A program made the position numbers and the translations under genes. From Candidatus Zhuqueibacterota bacterium (GTDB lineage: Bacteria > Zhuqueibacterota > Zhuqueibacteria > Oceanimicrobiales > Oceanimicrobiaceae): 64,000 nucleotides of DNA. Position 1 is the stretch's first letter; each line of letters starts with the position of its first letter. Below the pieces are notes generated by a model that did no database searches, was not told where the DNA came from, and saw nothing but the letters and a program-made list of their open reading frames with translations. The DNA is taken from assembly GCA_029261995.1 (NCBI GenBank), contig JAJDAF010000055.1:123343-187342 (forward strand). Reading direction: 5' to 3'. Of the stretch, positions 14,939-24,521 are shown in pieces.

Positions 14939-15718
14939 ATGAACAGGATCATAGTTGCTGCGTGGTTATTTGGTTTTGCGCTTGTCGCTGCAAAGACACC
15001 CGTGTTCAGCCAAGCGCCCCCTCGCACCGTTATTCTCGACACAACGCAAAATTTCCGCTGGGTCGAGCCCCCGCAACCTGTCAAGAGCCCGGATATTCAG
15101 CTTCTTGCCTTCAATCCCCAAACCAACAATCCAGACACTCCCGTGAAGGATTCGCTGACCGTCAGCTTTTTCGTTCCTGCGGGGAAGAGCTTGGTAGTCG
15201 AAGTCCGCGACCGGGTTGGCGATGACTACTATGCACAGATAGGTCCTGCCTCGGGTTCTTGGCCTGCGGCAGAATCGCAGCATCTGATGGTTTCCAAACA
15301 GGAACTGGAAGCCGCTGGCATTGTTGTGAAAGATCTTTTTTTCATCGGCCGCACAACGCAAGCCGCTTCAGGATTACTGGTGCCTATCGCAATCAACGTC
15401 CCGCAAACCGATTCCCTGACCGGCTATGAACTCCATTTCAAGCCGAACATGAGTCTGCTGGTGGACATCGAAATCAAAGCTGGCCAAGGGGATGAGCAGA
15501 CCACGATAATGATTCAGCAAGATGAATACTACCCTGGGAATAAGATTTGGCCTTTGTCATGGGACGCTAACTTAAACGGACAGCCGTACATTGAGGGACT
15601 TCTTACACTAGCAATTCGGGGTCGCCAAAAGAGTGGCAGCACCGAGAAAAGCTTTGAGCGTAGCTTCAATTTTTATCACATCCCGAGTTATCGACATACG
15701 CGGCACAGCCAAAAGTAA
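14939..15718 (+). CDS. Secreted hypothetical protein, first gene of the protease operon
   Basis: 259 residues; GGGAG lies upstream of the ATG. A signal peptide (MNRIIVAAWLFGFALVAAKT) ends near residue 25. The mature part is beta-rich with no cysteines and no motif I recognise. It reads like an exported Ig- or beta-sandwich protein (VKDSLTVSFFVPAGKSLVVE). It is followed five bases after its stop by a membrane protein, then a trypsin-like protease, a propeller lipoprotein and a caspase-like protein, all in tight spacing. Function unknown; its place at the head of the operon suggests a secreted partner of those proteins. Confidence 0.75.
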   Translation: MNRIIVAAWLFGFALVAAKTPVFSQAPPRTVILDTTQNFRWVEPPQPVKSPDIQLLAFNPQTNNPDTPVKDSLTVSFFVPAGKSLVVEVRDRVGDDYYAQIGPASGSWPAAESQHLMVSKQELEAAGIVVKDLFFIGRTTQAASGLLVPIAINVPQTDSLTGYELHFKPNMSLLVDIEIKAGQGDEQTTIMIQQDEYYPGNKIWPLSWDANLNGQPYIEGLLTLAIRGRQKSGSTEKSFERSFNFYHIPSYRHTRHSQK

Positions 15719-15722
15719 ACGC

Positions 15723-16844
15723 ATGACACGAACGAAACAAAAGAAAGGCGGGATATTGGCACGCCGGGTCCTGATCTTCCTTGCGCTGGTTCTCCTGGGT
15801 ATTGGTTTCAAGGTATTGGGATCGTATCGGACGCCGCAGGCTATCACAATGGACGCACTTGTCGAGGTCGTTAACTTTGAACCAAGCCACCCCGAGGTTC
15901 TGGGTAAGTCATACATCGCTCGGACAAACGTCTCGGATCTCAGTCTGGAAGGCTTCTCAACGATTCGTCTCGGACGCGGTCGCGTCACAGAAAACCCCAA
16001 TGATGCCGCGGCGACAGACGCGGTCACTCATACGGTCGACTCTTGCCGGATAACAGCGGCAGATAGCCGGTTCAATTCGTTTGCGCACTTTGATTCGCCC
16101 AGCCTCCATATTTCTGATTTTTATCCTTATGGAGCTTCCGGCATCAAGCTTAAACTTTCCGGCGTTATCAATGAAGTCCAATGGCAGGTGAGGGGTGGGA
16201 GACCCCGTTTGTTTGCAGCCACCCAGGGGCGAGAGGTTTCTGTCTCCGCCAGGGATTGTCAAACCGGAGCCAATTTGGTCGGCTCGCCAATACCGCTTTC
16301 GCGGAGATTTCATTTTGAGCCAGATTCAACGAACATCGAGAACAGCGAAATCACAATTCGTTTTTCTGGCGACGGTGATAGCAGCGCGAAAGAGCAAGAA
16401 GTCGCATTGTTTTACGGTATTCGCAAAATGGGAAAAGACCTGAATCTTCTCAACACCAAGATTCAGGTCGATCGCATTGACTTTGGGCAAAGCCCGCTGA
16501 ATTCGACCCTTACAAGGTTTCTTTGCCTGCGATTGGTTGCCGGGGGGAAATCCATTCCGGTAGGAAGCGGCCTGCAGATGTACGCAAACATCGAGGATCT
16601 CGAAGGCTTTCAGTTGGAGCGGGCTACGGCGGAGACGGCTGATCTGCTCCGCGTTTCACTTCGCGGTGAGACGGCGAGGTTTCGCGCAGGAACCAGCCAG
16701 CAGCCGGCCAACCGCGTCGAACCCGCGGTGTCCGGTGTTCTGGCAACTTGGGTGCAGCTCGTGGCAGTCGTCCTGGCAATTCTGCAATTCTTGATCCCGG
16801 CTGTCAAAGCCATGCTGAGGACAAAACACGGAGGTAAGAGATGA
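15723..16844 (+). CDS. Membrane-anchored hypothetical protein with N- and C-terminal TM helices
   Basis: 373 residues from the ATG at 15723, 5 bp after the previous stop; an earlier in-frame start at 15633 would overlap the upstream gene by 86 bp. A basic N-terminus is followed by a membrane helix (about residues 13-32, VLIFLALVLLGIGFKVLGS). A large beta-rich extracytoplasmic region comes next, and a second helix near the C-terminus (LVAVVLAILQFLIPAVKAML) ends in a basic tail. Two terminal anchors around an external domain suggest a structural or scaffold role. Its stop overlaps the protease start (ATGA). No family recognised. Confidence 0.75.
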   Translation: MTRTKQKKGGILARRVLIFLALVLLGIGFKVLGSYRTPQAITMDALVEVVNFEPSHPEVLGKSYIARTNVSDLSLEGFSTIRLGRGRVTENPNDAAATDAVTHTVDSCRITAADSRFNSFAHFDSPSLHISDFYPYGASGIKLKLSGVINEVQWQVRGGRPRLFAATQGREVSVSARDCQTGANLVGSPIPLSRRFHFEPDSTNIENSEITIRFSGDGDSSAKEQEVALFYGIRKMGKDLNLLNTKIQVDRIDFGQSPLNSTLTRFLCLRLVAGGKSIPVGSGLQMYANIEDLEGFQLERATAETADLLRVSLRGETARFRAGTSQQPANRVEPAVSGVLATWVQLVAVVLAILQFLIPAVKAMLRTKHGGKR

Positions 16845-18190
16845 AATCTATGACAGTCGGCCTGCTGCTGATAGTGACCGTTTGTGGCGCGGGCTCTTTA
16901 GGGGCCCAGCAACGATTGGCCCCAGAGCTTCTGGTTGAAAAACAAAAGAAACTGGTCGGCCGGATAGAGACGGGTGAGGCCAAAGGCTCGGGTTTTATCG
17001 TTGCAGCCGCCGACCCGCAGCGGTGCTTCTTCATTACCGCCCGCCATAACATTGCCGAGAAACGGTCGCAAGGAGACGTGGTCGAATTCTGGCTGCTGCC
17101 AGACCTGAAGTTGAAGCTGCCGACACAGCACAACCTCCTCGACTTGGATGCTAGGAATATCTCTAATAATAGCGATTCGTTGGCATACCAAGCTGACGTA
17201 GCGTTCATTGATCTTCCGATTTCAGTTGTGGGCAAGAAACAACCCCTGAATCTAAGCAACGAGATGTTGTACTCTACAATGGAGGTTTGGCCGATCACCT
17301 ATCCCGGCGGGGCGCAGAAATCCGAAATCAAAAAGGGCATAGTCAAGTCCTACCAGGAACCATTTAATATCGATTTTGGCGGAAGAGTATTCGAGCAAGG
17401 CGAATCAGGTGGAGCTGTGATAAACGCGAAGGGAGCGGTCGTTGCGATGGTGGTCAGTAGGAAGGACACGGCCAATTACATCATTTCCGCCCAACGGATT
17501 CGAAGGTTAGCCAACAAACTTGATGTCTTGCTGAAAGAACCATCTGACGTGTACAGGGTAGCTGTGTCAGACATTGGATTCCACCATCCAGTCGAAAACC
17601 TGTCCTCGGAGTTTATCAGCCATTTGAGCAAATTCATGGCACATAGCGATGGTCGAATCATCGTTGACCGCGAGGACAGTTTCCCTGATGATGCTGCCCA
17701 TGTTCGCACCTTGACTGGCGAGGGCTTGAAGGCAGGCAACAGCGATTTGCTGTTCACTTTGACCCTGGCCACGCCGCACAGCAGAAAAGATATCGAGTTT
17801 GAGAAGAGAGTCTCGGCCAGCAACGTCCGCAATCTGGCCGACAGTGCCGGCGTCAAACTGGCGCGCCACTTCGGCTATGAAGTTACATTTGCCGGCCCAC
17901 ACTATGGCGCCTGGAAACGGCGCTTGCCTGTCAGCGCAGTGGCAACGGTCGCCTCCGTGTTTCTATGGAGTGAACGCAACAACCAAAGAACCGCTTACGA
18001 ACATGCACTCACGAGCACAGAGGCATCTGACAAACATGGCGACGTTAGGCTATTGGAAAACCTGGGAATCCCGCTCACGACCTTGGCCGCCGGCAGCGCC
18101 GTCTGGGCCGGATTCAGTCTTCGCAAACGCAAGCCCGTTTTTGAATTCGTAGGGAAGGAACCGTCTCATGAAAACATCTCGAGAAAGTAA
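16841..18190 (+). CDS. Exported trypsin-like serine protease with C-terminal membrane segments
   Basis: 449 residues. A signal peptide is followed by a PA-clan protease domain (about 35-235): GSGFIV, catalytic His69 in TARHNI, Asp119 in QADVAFI and Ser189 in GESGGAV, all present. After this come about 130 residues of unknown fold and two hydrophobic stretches near 363-377 and 410-430, with a basic residue run after the last (SLRKRKP). So it is probably anchored with the protease outside the cytoplasm. There is no PDZ domain, which distinguishes it from DegP/HtrA. Start and stop overlap the neighbouring genes, so all five genes are co-translated. It may cleave or activate another product of this operon. 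Confidence 0.85.
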   Translation: MKSMTVGLLLIVTVCGAGSLGAQQRLAPELLVEKQKKLVGRIETGEAKGSGFIVAAADPQRCFFITARHNIAEKRSQGDVVEFWLLPDLKLKLPTQHNLLDLDARNISNNSDSLAYQADVAFIDLPISVVGKKQPLNLSNEMLYSTMEVWPITYPGGAQKSEIKKGIVKSYQEPFNIDFGGRVFEQGESGGAVINAKGAVVAMVVSRKDTANYIISAQRIRRLANKLDVLLKEPSDVYRVAVSDIGFHHPVENLSSEFISHLSKFMAHSDGRIIVDREDSFPDDAAHVRTLTGEGLKAGNSDLLFTLTLATPHSRKDIEFEKRVSASNVRNLADSAGVKLARHFGYEVTFAGPHYGAWKRRLPVSAVATVASVFLWSERNNQRTAYEHALTSTEASDKHGDVRLLENLGIPLTTLAAGSAVWAGFSLRKRKPVFEFVGKEPSHENISRK

Positions 18191-19529
18191 GAATCGAGCA
18201 ATTCGCTCGGCTTGGGGATTGTTGTTCCTGGGAATGCTCGTTGCAGCAGCGATCGCACCGGTGGCGTGTACCGGGCATGATAATCCGTTTGATCCGGACA
18301 ATTCCAAGACTGGAGGGGAGCCCTTTAATCTTAGGGCATATAACGGCTATGGCAAGATCGAGCTGGAATGGGATTTTCCCAAGATTGGACAGGACAAGAT
18401 AGAGATCGACTCTTTTTTTGTTCTTCGCACAGGGCCTGAGCAGACAACCGACACACTAAGGTTCGGCATCTTGACAAGTTTAACCGACTCTTTCAACCTC
18501 GGCGGGGACACAACTTACACCTACCAGGTAATGGCCGTCGATGGTGTTCGTGAATCCGATCTTTCCAATGACTCCTCGGCGGTGGCGTACTCTCTGCCTC
18601 TGCGTGGCGAGGATATTCTCAATGGTAGGGATTTCAGCCAGGCGAAAGCCGTTGCTTTTGATAAGCGAGTAAAATTCATATCCCTCTCTGGTGGAATAAG
18701 AGTGGTCGATGGCGATATGCTCGGGCCGTGGGGGGATGCATACACACCAATAGATGACATGGCGGTGCTGCGCTCGATTTCAGGGGAATCGACATTTGTC
18801 GCAGTGTGCTCTGAACAAAACAATAAAGCTGAAATATTTTCCTGGGCGGCTGGCTCGCTAAGACAGATTGCCGAGATTGACATCACGGCTCCACGGGCAA
18901 TTGTTAGTGACCACTCTTCAAATCGCTTTTTGATCGCCACGAACGACTCCAGAATTCATGAGATCCGGAGAGGTCAGTGGGAGCCACGGGTGACGGGCAT
19001 GAGAACAGAAAATGACCCTGTGGACCTTGCCATTTTTTCTCCATCCAACCGCCTTTTTTGTGCAAACCAGGGCTCCGATATCGTCTCTGCCTTCGACCTG
19101 CGCGACGGAAAACTCCTGGATACAATTCGGGTAAGTTCAGAGCCGGTCGCCCTTTGGGTGGGCCCGGACTCTTGTCTCTACGTGGCGTGTAAGAATGCAG
19201 CAACGGTGGATGTCATCGATCCCTCCGCCTTGAAGAATCTACGCGAGATCGCCATCCAGGACCCGAAAAACACCACGCCATATATGCCAGTCGGTGTTTC
19301 TGGTTTTGCAGATTCTCTTCAACGACATGCTGGCGTTTTGGCTGTTCTCTCCAAAGGTGATAACCGCAGTTTTGTTCAGTACTACAGCTTGGAAGATCGT
19401 AAGCTCCAATGGAGCATTGGACTGCGACAAGACGCAGAGCCCAGAGGAATTACTATGAACGAGTTCGAACGAAGTTTGTACATTGCCGTAGGCAACAGAG
19501 TTCGGAAGTATGAAATGAAACTGAGGTGA
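18168..19529 (+). CDS. Lipoprotein with FN3-like domain and YVTN-type beta-propeller
   Basis: 453 residues. The N-terminus is a lipoprotein signal ending IAPVAC, followed by TGHDNPFDPDN; this 'C…NPFDP' start is common in lipoproteins of FCB-group genomes. Residues about 50-140 resemble a fibronectin-type-III domain (FNLRAYNGYGKIELEWDFP…TTYTYQVMAVDG). The rest forms repeated blades of a propeller of the YVTN/NHL kind (SNRFLIATNDSRIHEI, SNRLFCANQGSDIVSAFDLR, DSCLYVACKNAATVDVIDPS). Such surface propellers bind proteins or glycans. It overlaps the protease gene by 23 bp and precedes the caspase-like gene by 3 bp. Confidence 0.8.
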   Translation: MKTSRESKNRAIRSAWGLLFLGMLVAAAIAPVACTGHDNPFDPDNSKTGGEPFNLRAYNGYGKIELEWDFPKIGQDKIEIDSFFVLRTGPEQTTDTLRFGILTSLTDSFNLGGDTTYTYQVMAVDGVRESDLSNDSSAVAYSLPLRGEDILNGRDFSQAKAVAFDKRVKFISLSGGIRVVDGDMLGPWGDAYTPIDDMAVLRSISGESTFVAVCSEQNNKAEIFSWAAGSLRQIAEIDITAPRAIVSDHSSNRFLIATNDSRIHEIRRGQWEPRVTGMRTENDPVDLAIFSPSNRLFCANQGSDIVSAFDLRDGKLLDTIRVSSEPVALWVGPDSCLYVACKNAATVDVIDPSALKNLREIAIQDPKNTTPYMPVGVSGFADSLQRHAGVLAVLSKGDNRSFVQYYSLEDRKLQWSIGLRQDAEPRGITMNEFERSLYIAVGNRVRKYEMKLR

Positions 19530-19532
19530 GAT

Positions 19533-22217
19533 ATGAAAACGGTTTTCGCTTTCTTACTGCTGGCCGTCTGTTTTGTTGGTTCTGTGGAGGCTTCGGAACT
19601 TCGTCTCGCTGCTGACCATTTTTCGAGAAGCATCACGCCCAATGACACAGCAAAGTTTTGGGTCGAAGTCTTCTACCCCGGTGGCAAGCAGAGAACAGTA
19701 GACCTCCGGACCAGGCGAACCGCTGGTTTGAAATGCCAATTATCCGCGCAAAGTGTAAAGACCCCTCAACTCATCAAGCTTGAGGTCATTACTGAGGACG
19801 GTAGAGAGCGCGATGGCGGCGTTCAAATCATTGCCAAAATGGGGAGTGTCTCCGATACGCTCAACCTGTGGGTGCATGTTGTCCGGGCCAGCCGCGACTC
19901 TCCGCATATCATTCTTGACGCACCTTACAAGGCGCGATTCGCGAAAAACCTGCCACAAAGTCTCGAAGGGGCAATTGTGCCAGCCATGGCAGGACGTGTC
20001 AAGGTTGTCCTGCAGTCGCCAGGGGGCAAGAAGAGCGCGAAAATCGTTCATGCAGATCAGAATGGCCTTTTTCACCTGACCCACCCTTTTGATAATCATG
20101 GAATCTGGACGGCCTGGGCCGAGGTGAAGCTGCTAGACGCAAAAGGAAGAACGCTGACCACAAGGCGAAAAACCAAGTTCAAGGTACTCCCTTCGGTTTT
20201 TCGGCTAACTGTGGCGGCGGAGAGCCTGCAAACTAAGGGCAATCGCAGTTACCTTCATGTCAAGGGGCAAATCGCTTTGGATTATACTGCCACCCCGGTT
20301 CGCATCGAGATTGTGAGGGTAGAACAGCCAGGGGATCCGCAAAGGCCCAAAAGACCGCAACGAACTACCATCTACGACTACCAAGATCTCGGCAAGTTTG
20401 AACACCGATTCGCGGTCTCGAAAAAAGGCGTCTATCGCATTACAGCCAGGCCCGTGATTGCTGAAGACCTTTCCCGTTCGCTGGGGATGGCAGGCCCGAA
20501 TCTTGAACAAATGGTGTACGCAAGTCCTAGTTTCTTAGAACCTCCGGTCCTACCGGCGCGTACATCCACAACTACTCCTCCCGACACTGTGGTTGATTCG
20601 TATGCCCTTCCTTATGAGGTACCGGCTGGTTTTGCCGTGATCATAGTGGGCAAGAGTTCGGGCGACAGGTACCGGTACCACCTGAACATGGCATATCTAC
20701 TGAGAGACATGCTAATCTACAACCGCGGCTTTCGCCCGAATGACATTCTCTTTGCGACTCTTACGCAAAATGAACATTCCGACCACACTCTTGTGAATCC
20801 ATTTGATTCAGCTAGACTCAGGGGAGAGATCGAGGAGTATATTTGCTCATGGATTTGCGATGAAAATTTTCTTTCTCACCGGGGCCTGCTGATGTTCCTA
20901 ATTGGCGACGCTCGCGATGATGGCGCAGGCAACGTTCTGTTCAGTGCAGGTAGCCCCGAGCTGAATGCCGCTGACTTGAACACCCTACTCAACCTGAATA
21001 TCACTTGTGCTTCCGAATACACCCAACCCGTTTGCACGGACCAGTGCAGCACATCAACTCAAGTTTTCGCGGCGCGCCCATCTGGTTGTTACCATGGCTT
21101 AGTTTATTTGTTTGCGGGCGATGGCTCTGGTAAAGTCATGCCTGAGGTGCTTCCCGGCTTGGTGCCAACTACAATCGGTAAATCGCATGCGATTTCATCT
21201 CTCGCCTGGAATAGTCTCAGTGCTGATTCTTATCTCACGGATTGTGGCTTGACCTCATTTCTCGCCAAATTTATTGAGGAAACCAAAGCAGGTGACACTG
21301 TCAGGAAGGCTTTCAAGGGTGCCTGGACATTATCATCAGGACAGGGTGCAATAGATGATGATTTGACCAACAACTCACCCGCTGCGTCGGCCTCCGGAAA
21401 TGCTAGCAATGCATTCTTTGGTGATGGCCCTGCAACTACTGAAATAAAACTTGGCTACAACATATTGGATTCTGAATTCCCGCCTTATATCGATGTTCCT
21501 GAGAGGAGCACGGCCCTCAGCAGCATCGCAGGCAGTCCACAAATAACATCAGAAGGCACACTGAACGTAGTCATCGACAATCCCAACGACTACCCTGTTT
21601 TGCAGGTCAGCTTGAATATCATTCCGCCAGCGACAAGCGCTCAGGCAAAACAGTGCTTCAAATTAAAAGAGTCAAAGGAAGCCCGTAGTCTCTGGCAAGC
21701 ACCACTAAACATGTTTGATAGTCCAGGCCTTTATCGTGGCGTGATTCTCTTGACCTACGAAACACCTGAGGGTCGAACTGGCTACGACACGCAAAGTTTT
21801 GAACGATATCGATACCTGGTAGAAGACGACCAAACGCAAACCCCGCCTGTTGTCATCGTTGACCCCGACCCCGGCAATCAAGTAGATTTTGACCTCGGAG
21901 TCCTTGGCGGCGTTGATTTTGATTCGGACACCCGGTCGCAGCCAGTGGTTGGCGCCGGCATCAGTTTATTTACGTATGGCAGGAAGGACGGCCGAAAACT
22001 CCTGGCCTTTCCGATTCTCTCGCTGTCAGGTCGGGAGAACAGACAGTGGGTTTCTCTTTCACCGGTGGCTATCAACTTGGGACGGCTCTTAACGAGAGGC
22101 TTCCTATTGTCTGACCTCTGGCTGCATGGCGGCGGCGGATTCATTGTAAATGATGGCCGGCTTCGCTCCAGCACGGGCAGTTTCGTTTTTGTTACCGGGC
22201 TGCGTACGCGGTTCTAA
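19533..22217 (+). CDS. Secreted caspase/legumain-like (C13-type) protein, catalytic pair apparently lost
   Basis: 894 residues with a signal peptide (about 1-20). Residues 21-340 are beta-sandwich repeats. Residues about 366-620 follow the pattern of bacterial C13/caspase-like domains: GFAVIIVGKSSG as first strand, a helix, GFRPNDILFATL as second, then GLLMFLIGDARDDG, where active members have '…VGHGG', then an 'ELNAADLNTLLN' helix. LVYLFAGDGSGK follows where active members have 'ACxSGSF', and FIEETKAGDTVRKAF as the late helix. The His and Cys positions read as Asp residues, so the domain looks inactive. The C-terminus (about 780-894) is beta-rich. Fold assignment is by pattern; a structure model would decide it. 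Confidence 0.65.
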   Translation: MKTVFAFLLLAVCFVGSVEASELRLAADHFSRSITPNDTAKFWVEVFYPGGKQRTVDLRTRRTAGLKCQLSAQSVKTPQLIKLEVITEDGRERDGGVQIIAKMGSVSDTLNLWVHVVRASRDSPHIILDAPYKARFAKNLPQSLEGAIVPAMAGRVKVVLQSPGGKKSAKIVHADQNGLFHLTHPFDNHGIWTAWAEVKLLDAKGRTLTTRRKTKFKVLPSVFRLTVAAESLQTKGNRSYLHVKGQIALDYTATPVRIEIVRVEQPGDPQRPKRPQRTTIYDYQDLGKFEHRFAVSKKGVYRITARPVIAEDLSRSLGMAGPNLEQMVYASPSFLEPPVLPARTSTTTPPDTVVDSYALPYEVPAGFAVIIVGKSSGDRYRYHLNMAYLLRDMLIYNRGFRPNDILFATLTQNEHSDHTLVNPFDSARLRGEIEEYICSWICDENFLSHRGLLMFLIGDARDDGAGNVLFSAGSPELNAADLNTLLNLNITCASEYTQPVCTDQCSTSTQVFAARPSGCYHGLVYLFAGDGSGKVMPEVLPGLVPTTIGKSHAISSLAWNSLSADSYLTDCGLTSFLAKFIEETKAGDTVRKAFKGAWTLSSGQGAIDDDLTNNSPAASASGNASNAFFGDGPATTEIKLGYNILDSEFPPYIDVPERSTALSSIAGSPQITSEGTLNVVIDNPNDYPVLQVSLNIIPPATSAQAKQCFKLKESKEARSLWQAPLNMFDSPGLYRGVILLTYETPEGRTGYDTQSFERYRYLVEDDQTQTPPVVIVDPDPGNQVDFDLGVLGGVDFDSDTRSQPVVGAGISLFTYGRKDGRKLLAFPILSLSGRENRQWVSLSPVAINLGRLLTRGFLLSDLWLHGGGGFIVNDGRLRSSTGSFVFVTGLRTRF

Positions 22218-22377
22218 TATAATCAATGGCAATCATCGATCAGGCACGCCACGTTTTTCTTCAGTTGCGGATGCCGGCTGGCAAGGTCCTTGTCTCATCC
22301 GCAGCTCTTTTCCAGCTCGAGAGCGGTTGTAAGAACGCTTTTGCGAGCCCATCCAGGCGCGCCAAGAACATGGCGCG

Positions 22378-22920
22378 CTAGAAAACCAATTTACAGATAA
22401 CCAACGCACCGATCAACCCGGCTGCATCCGCCAGCAGACCAGTCGGAACGGCGTGGCGGGTTTTCTTGATGCCAACCGAGCCGAAATAGACCGCCAGAAC
22501 ATAAAAAGTGGTTTCGGTGCTGCCGTACATGGTTGAGACCAGCCGTCCGATGAAAGAGTCCGGGCCGTGGGTTTTCATGATTTCAGTCACCAGGCCGAGC
22601 GAGCCGCTGCCGGAAAGCGGGCGCATGATTGCTACGGGCAGCGCTTCCGCCGGCAAGCCAATCAGGTCGGTGGCGGGTGAAATTAGTGCGATCAGAAAAT
22701 CCATGGCGCCGGAGGCGCGGAACATGCCGATGGCCACCAGAATGGCCACCAGAAACGGGATGATCTTAATGGCGACTTCAAACCCGCCTTTGGCGCCCTC
22801 AACAAAGGCTTCATAAACCTTGACTTTCTTGAAGAAGCCGTAGCCCACAATCAACAGCATAACGAGGGGGATCGCGAGGTTGGAAATGACCCCGGCAACC
22901 ATGCTAAGTGTCTCACTCAT
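22378..22920 (-). CDS. spmB: Spore maturation protein B-like membrane protein
   Basis: 180 residues, several membrane helices, with the Gate/nucleoside-recognition pattern: PFLVAILVAIGMFRASGAMD, MRPLSGSGSLG and STMYGSTETTFYVLAVYFGS. This matches the SpmB half of the SpmA-SpmB pair. In sporulating Bacilli the pair affects spore-core dehydration, but it is widespread in non-spore-formers, where it probably forms a small-molecule transporter. Its start overlaps the spmA stop by 4 bp, so both subunits are made together. Length is normal. Confidence 0.9.
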   Translation of the reverse strand: MSETLSMVAGVISNLAIPLVMLLIVGYGFFKKVKVYEAFVEGAKGGFEVAIKIIPFLVAILVAIGMFRASGAMDFLIALISPATDLIGLPAEALPVAIMRPLSGSGSLGLVTEIMKTHGPDSFIGRLVSTMYGSTETTFYVLAVYFGSVGIKKTRHAVPTGLLADAAGLIGALVICKLVF

Positions 22921-23549
22921 GACTTCTTCCCTCCTTCTATGCCGGAGTCGATGCCAGACTGTCGGCGCTTGAAGCCAGGCAGTCTCTGCAGCAGTTTGGC
23001 CACGATAATGGCGGTCGTGGTCGCACAGAGCCCTGCCACGATGGTGGTGGCGATGATTGCCTGCGGCGCAGCCGAACCCAGAGAGAGCCGAACCCCGATA
23101 ATCGTGGCGGGTATGAAAGTAATGGCGGCGGTATTCAAGCCCATGAAGACCACCATTGCATCCGAAGCCTCTTCCTTATCCTGATTCAGGGTTTGCAGGT
23201 CCTCCATGGCTTTTAGCCCGAACGGCGTGGCGGCATTGGAAAGGCCGAGCCAGTTGGCGCTTAGGTTCAGAAGAATAGAGGCCATGGCAGGATGGTCCGC
23301 CGGAATCTCAGGGAACAGCCGCTTGCTGACCGGCCGGATGACCTTCGCCAGCAGCGTGTTCAGCCCGCTCTCCTCAGCGATCTTGAGAATACCGAGCCAG
23401 AGCGCCATAATGCCGATCAGCCCGAAGGCAATGCTGACGGAGGTTTCCGCCATATCAAAAGCGGCTTTCGTAACCTCCGGCAGTTTGCCATTGATTGCTC
23501 CGGCAACGATGGCAATGGCCATCAGTGACAGCCAGACGTAGTTGAGCAT
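22917..23549 (-). CDS. spmA: Spore maturation protein A-like membrane protein
   Basis: 210 residues, starting MLNYVWLSLMAIAIVAGAIN with CGGAGG just upstream of the ATG at 23549. The SpmA pattern is clear: GLIGIMALWLGILKIAEESG, NLSANWLGLSNAATPFGLKA and MVVFMGLNTAAITFIPATII. Several membrane helices; a charged tail after residue 185. It is the first gene of a two-gene leftward operon with spmB. No sporulation genes are in the window, so the name gives family, not function. Confidence 0.92.
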   Translation of the reverse strand: MLNYVWLSLMAIAIVAGAINGKLPEVTKAAFDMAETSVSIAFGLIGIMALWLGILKIAEESGLNTLLAKVIRPVSKRLFPEIPADHPAMASILLNLSANWLGLSNAATPFGLKAMEDLQTLNQDKEEASDAMVVFMGLNTAAITFIPATIIGVRLSLGSAAPQAIIATTIVAGLCATTTAIIVAKLLQRLPGFKRRQSGIDSGIEGGKKS

Positions 23550-23721
23550 GGAGCCTCCGTATCTTTACTTAGCAAGGACTTGCGTTTGAAGAATGTGCTA
23601 ATTTAATACGGCAACGTCAAGGAAATGAAATCCATGCTCAGATGTTCCACTCTGGAGAGCCTGTCGCAGCAAGAAAGCGAGCAGCAAATCCTTCCGGTCT
23701 GCAAAATGCTTTCGAGTTAAG

Positions 23722-24453
23722 CTAACTCTTTTTCCTCATTGGTACGACCATTGACACTTGACGGCGATAGTCTTCATAGGTTTCGCCGTGCACTTTCACC
23801 AAATCTCGTTCCTCGAATTGGATCCCAATCAAGATATAGCCTGTCGTAGCCACGGCGAATACCAAATGGCCGACCGTCATGAGGGGTGTTGCCCAAAATG
23901 CTATGATGAAACCCGTCATGATCGGATGGCGGACGAATCTGTAAAGAGTGGTGGTCGTGAATTCCAGATGCGTGTAATCTTTGCGGCGCAAATTTAGATA
24001 AACTTGCCGTAATCCGAAAAGATCAAAGTGATTGATCATGAATGTTGAAAGAAAAACGATGAGCCAGCCAAGCCAGAATAGCGCTGTCAGAAGCATTGAG
24101 CCAACACCATTCTCAACATGCCATACTACGCTCGTCATTGGCTGCCACTGCCAGTACATGAGCCCTAACAACAAGCTGGCAATCAACACAAAGGTGCTAC
24201 GTTCCACAGCTTCAGGCACGAGTTTCGTCAACCACTTCTTAAATGCTGGTCGGGCCATAATGGTGTGTTGAATTGCAAACAGGCCCAGGAGCACAACATT
24301 CATCAACAAGGCTTGGGCAAAAGGCCCATCGACGCCAGAATCAACCGATTTTGGCACGAGTAGGTTGCCGACGAAGCCGATTGCATATAAGAACGATGCC
24401 AAAAAAACAGAATATGCAATGGCACCGTACAAAAAAGAAATTACTCTGCCCAT
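23722..24453 (-). CDS. MddA-like methanethiol S-methyltransferase (isoprenylcysteine methyltransferase superfamily)
   Basis: 243 residues with GAGGAGGG upstream of the ATG. Five or so membrane helices and the C-terminal SAM-binding signature of this superfamily: RFVRHPIMTGFIIAFWATPL followed by RDLVKVHGETYEDYRRQV. The motif LFAIQHTIMARPAFKKW near residue 60 is typical of MddA rather than ICMT. MddA methylates methanethiol to dimethyl sulfide. I see no sulfur-metabolism neighbours, so the substrate is an inference from the family. Confidence 0.8.
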   Translation of the reverse strand: MGRVISFLYGAIAYSVFLASFLYAIGFVGNLLVPKSVDSGVDGPFAQALLMNVVLLGLFAIQHTIMARPAFKKWLTKLVPEAVERSTFVLIASLLLGLMYWQWQPMTSVVWHVENGVGSMLLTALFWLGWLIVFLSTFMINHFDLFGLRQVYLNLRRKDYTHLEFTTTTLYRFVRHPIMTGFIIAFWATPLMTVGHLVFAVATTGYILIGIQFEERDLVKVHGETYEDYRRQVSMVVPMRKKS

Positions 24454-24521
24454 GATATTTCCCTCCTCTTTGATTTATGAATAATGACCACTAATGTCAC
24501 GATTTCTAATTTTCCGAACAA

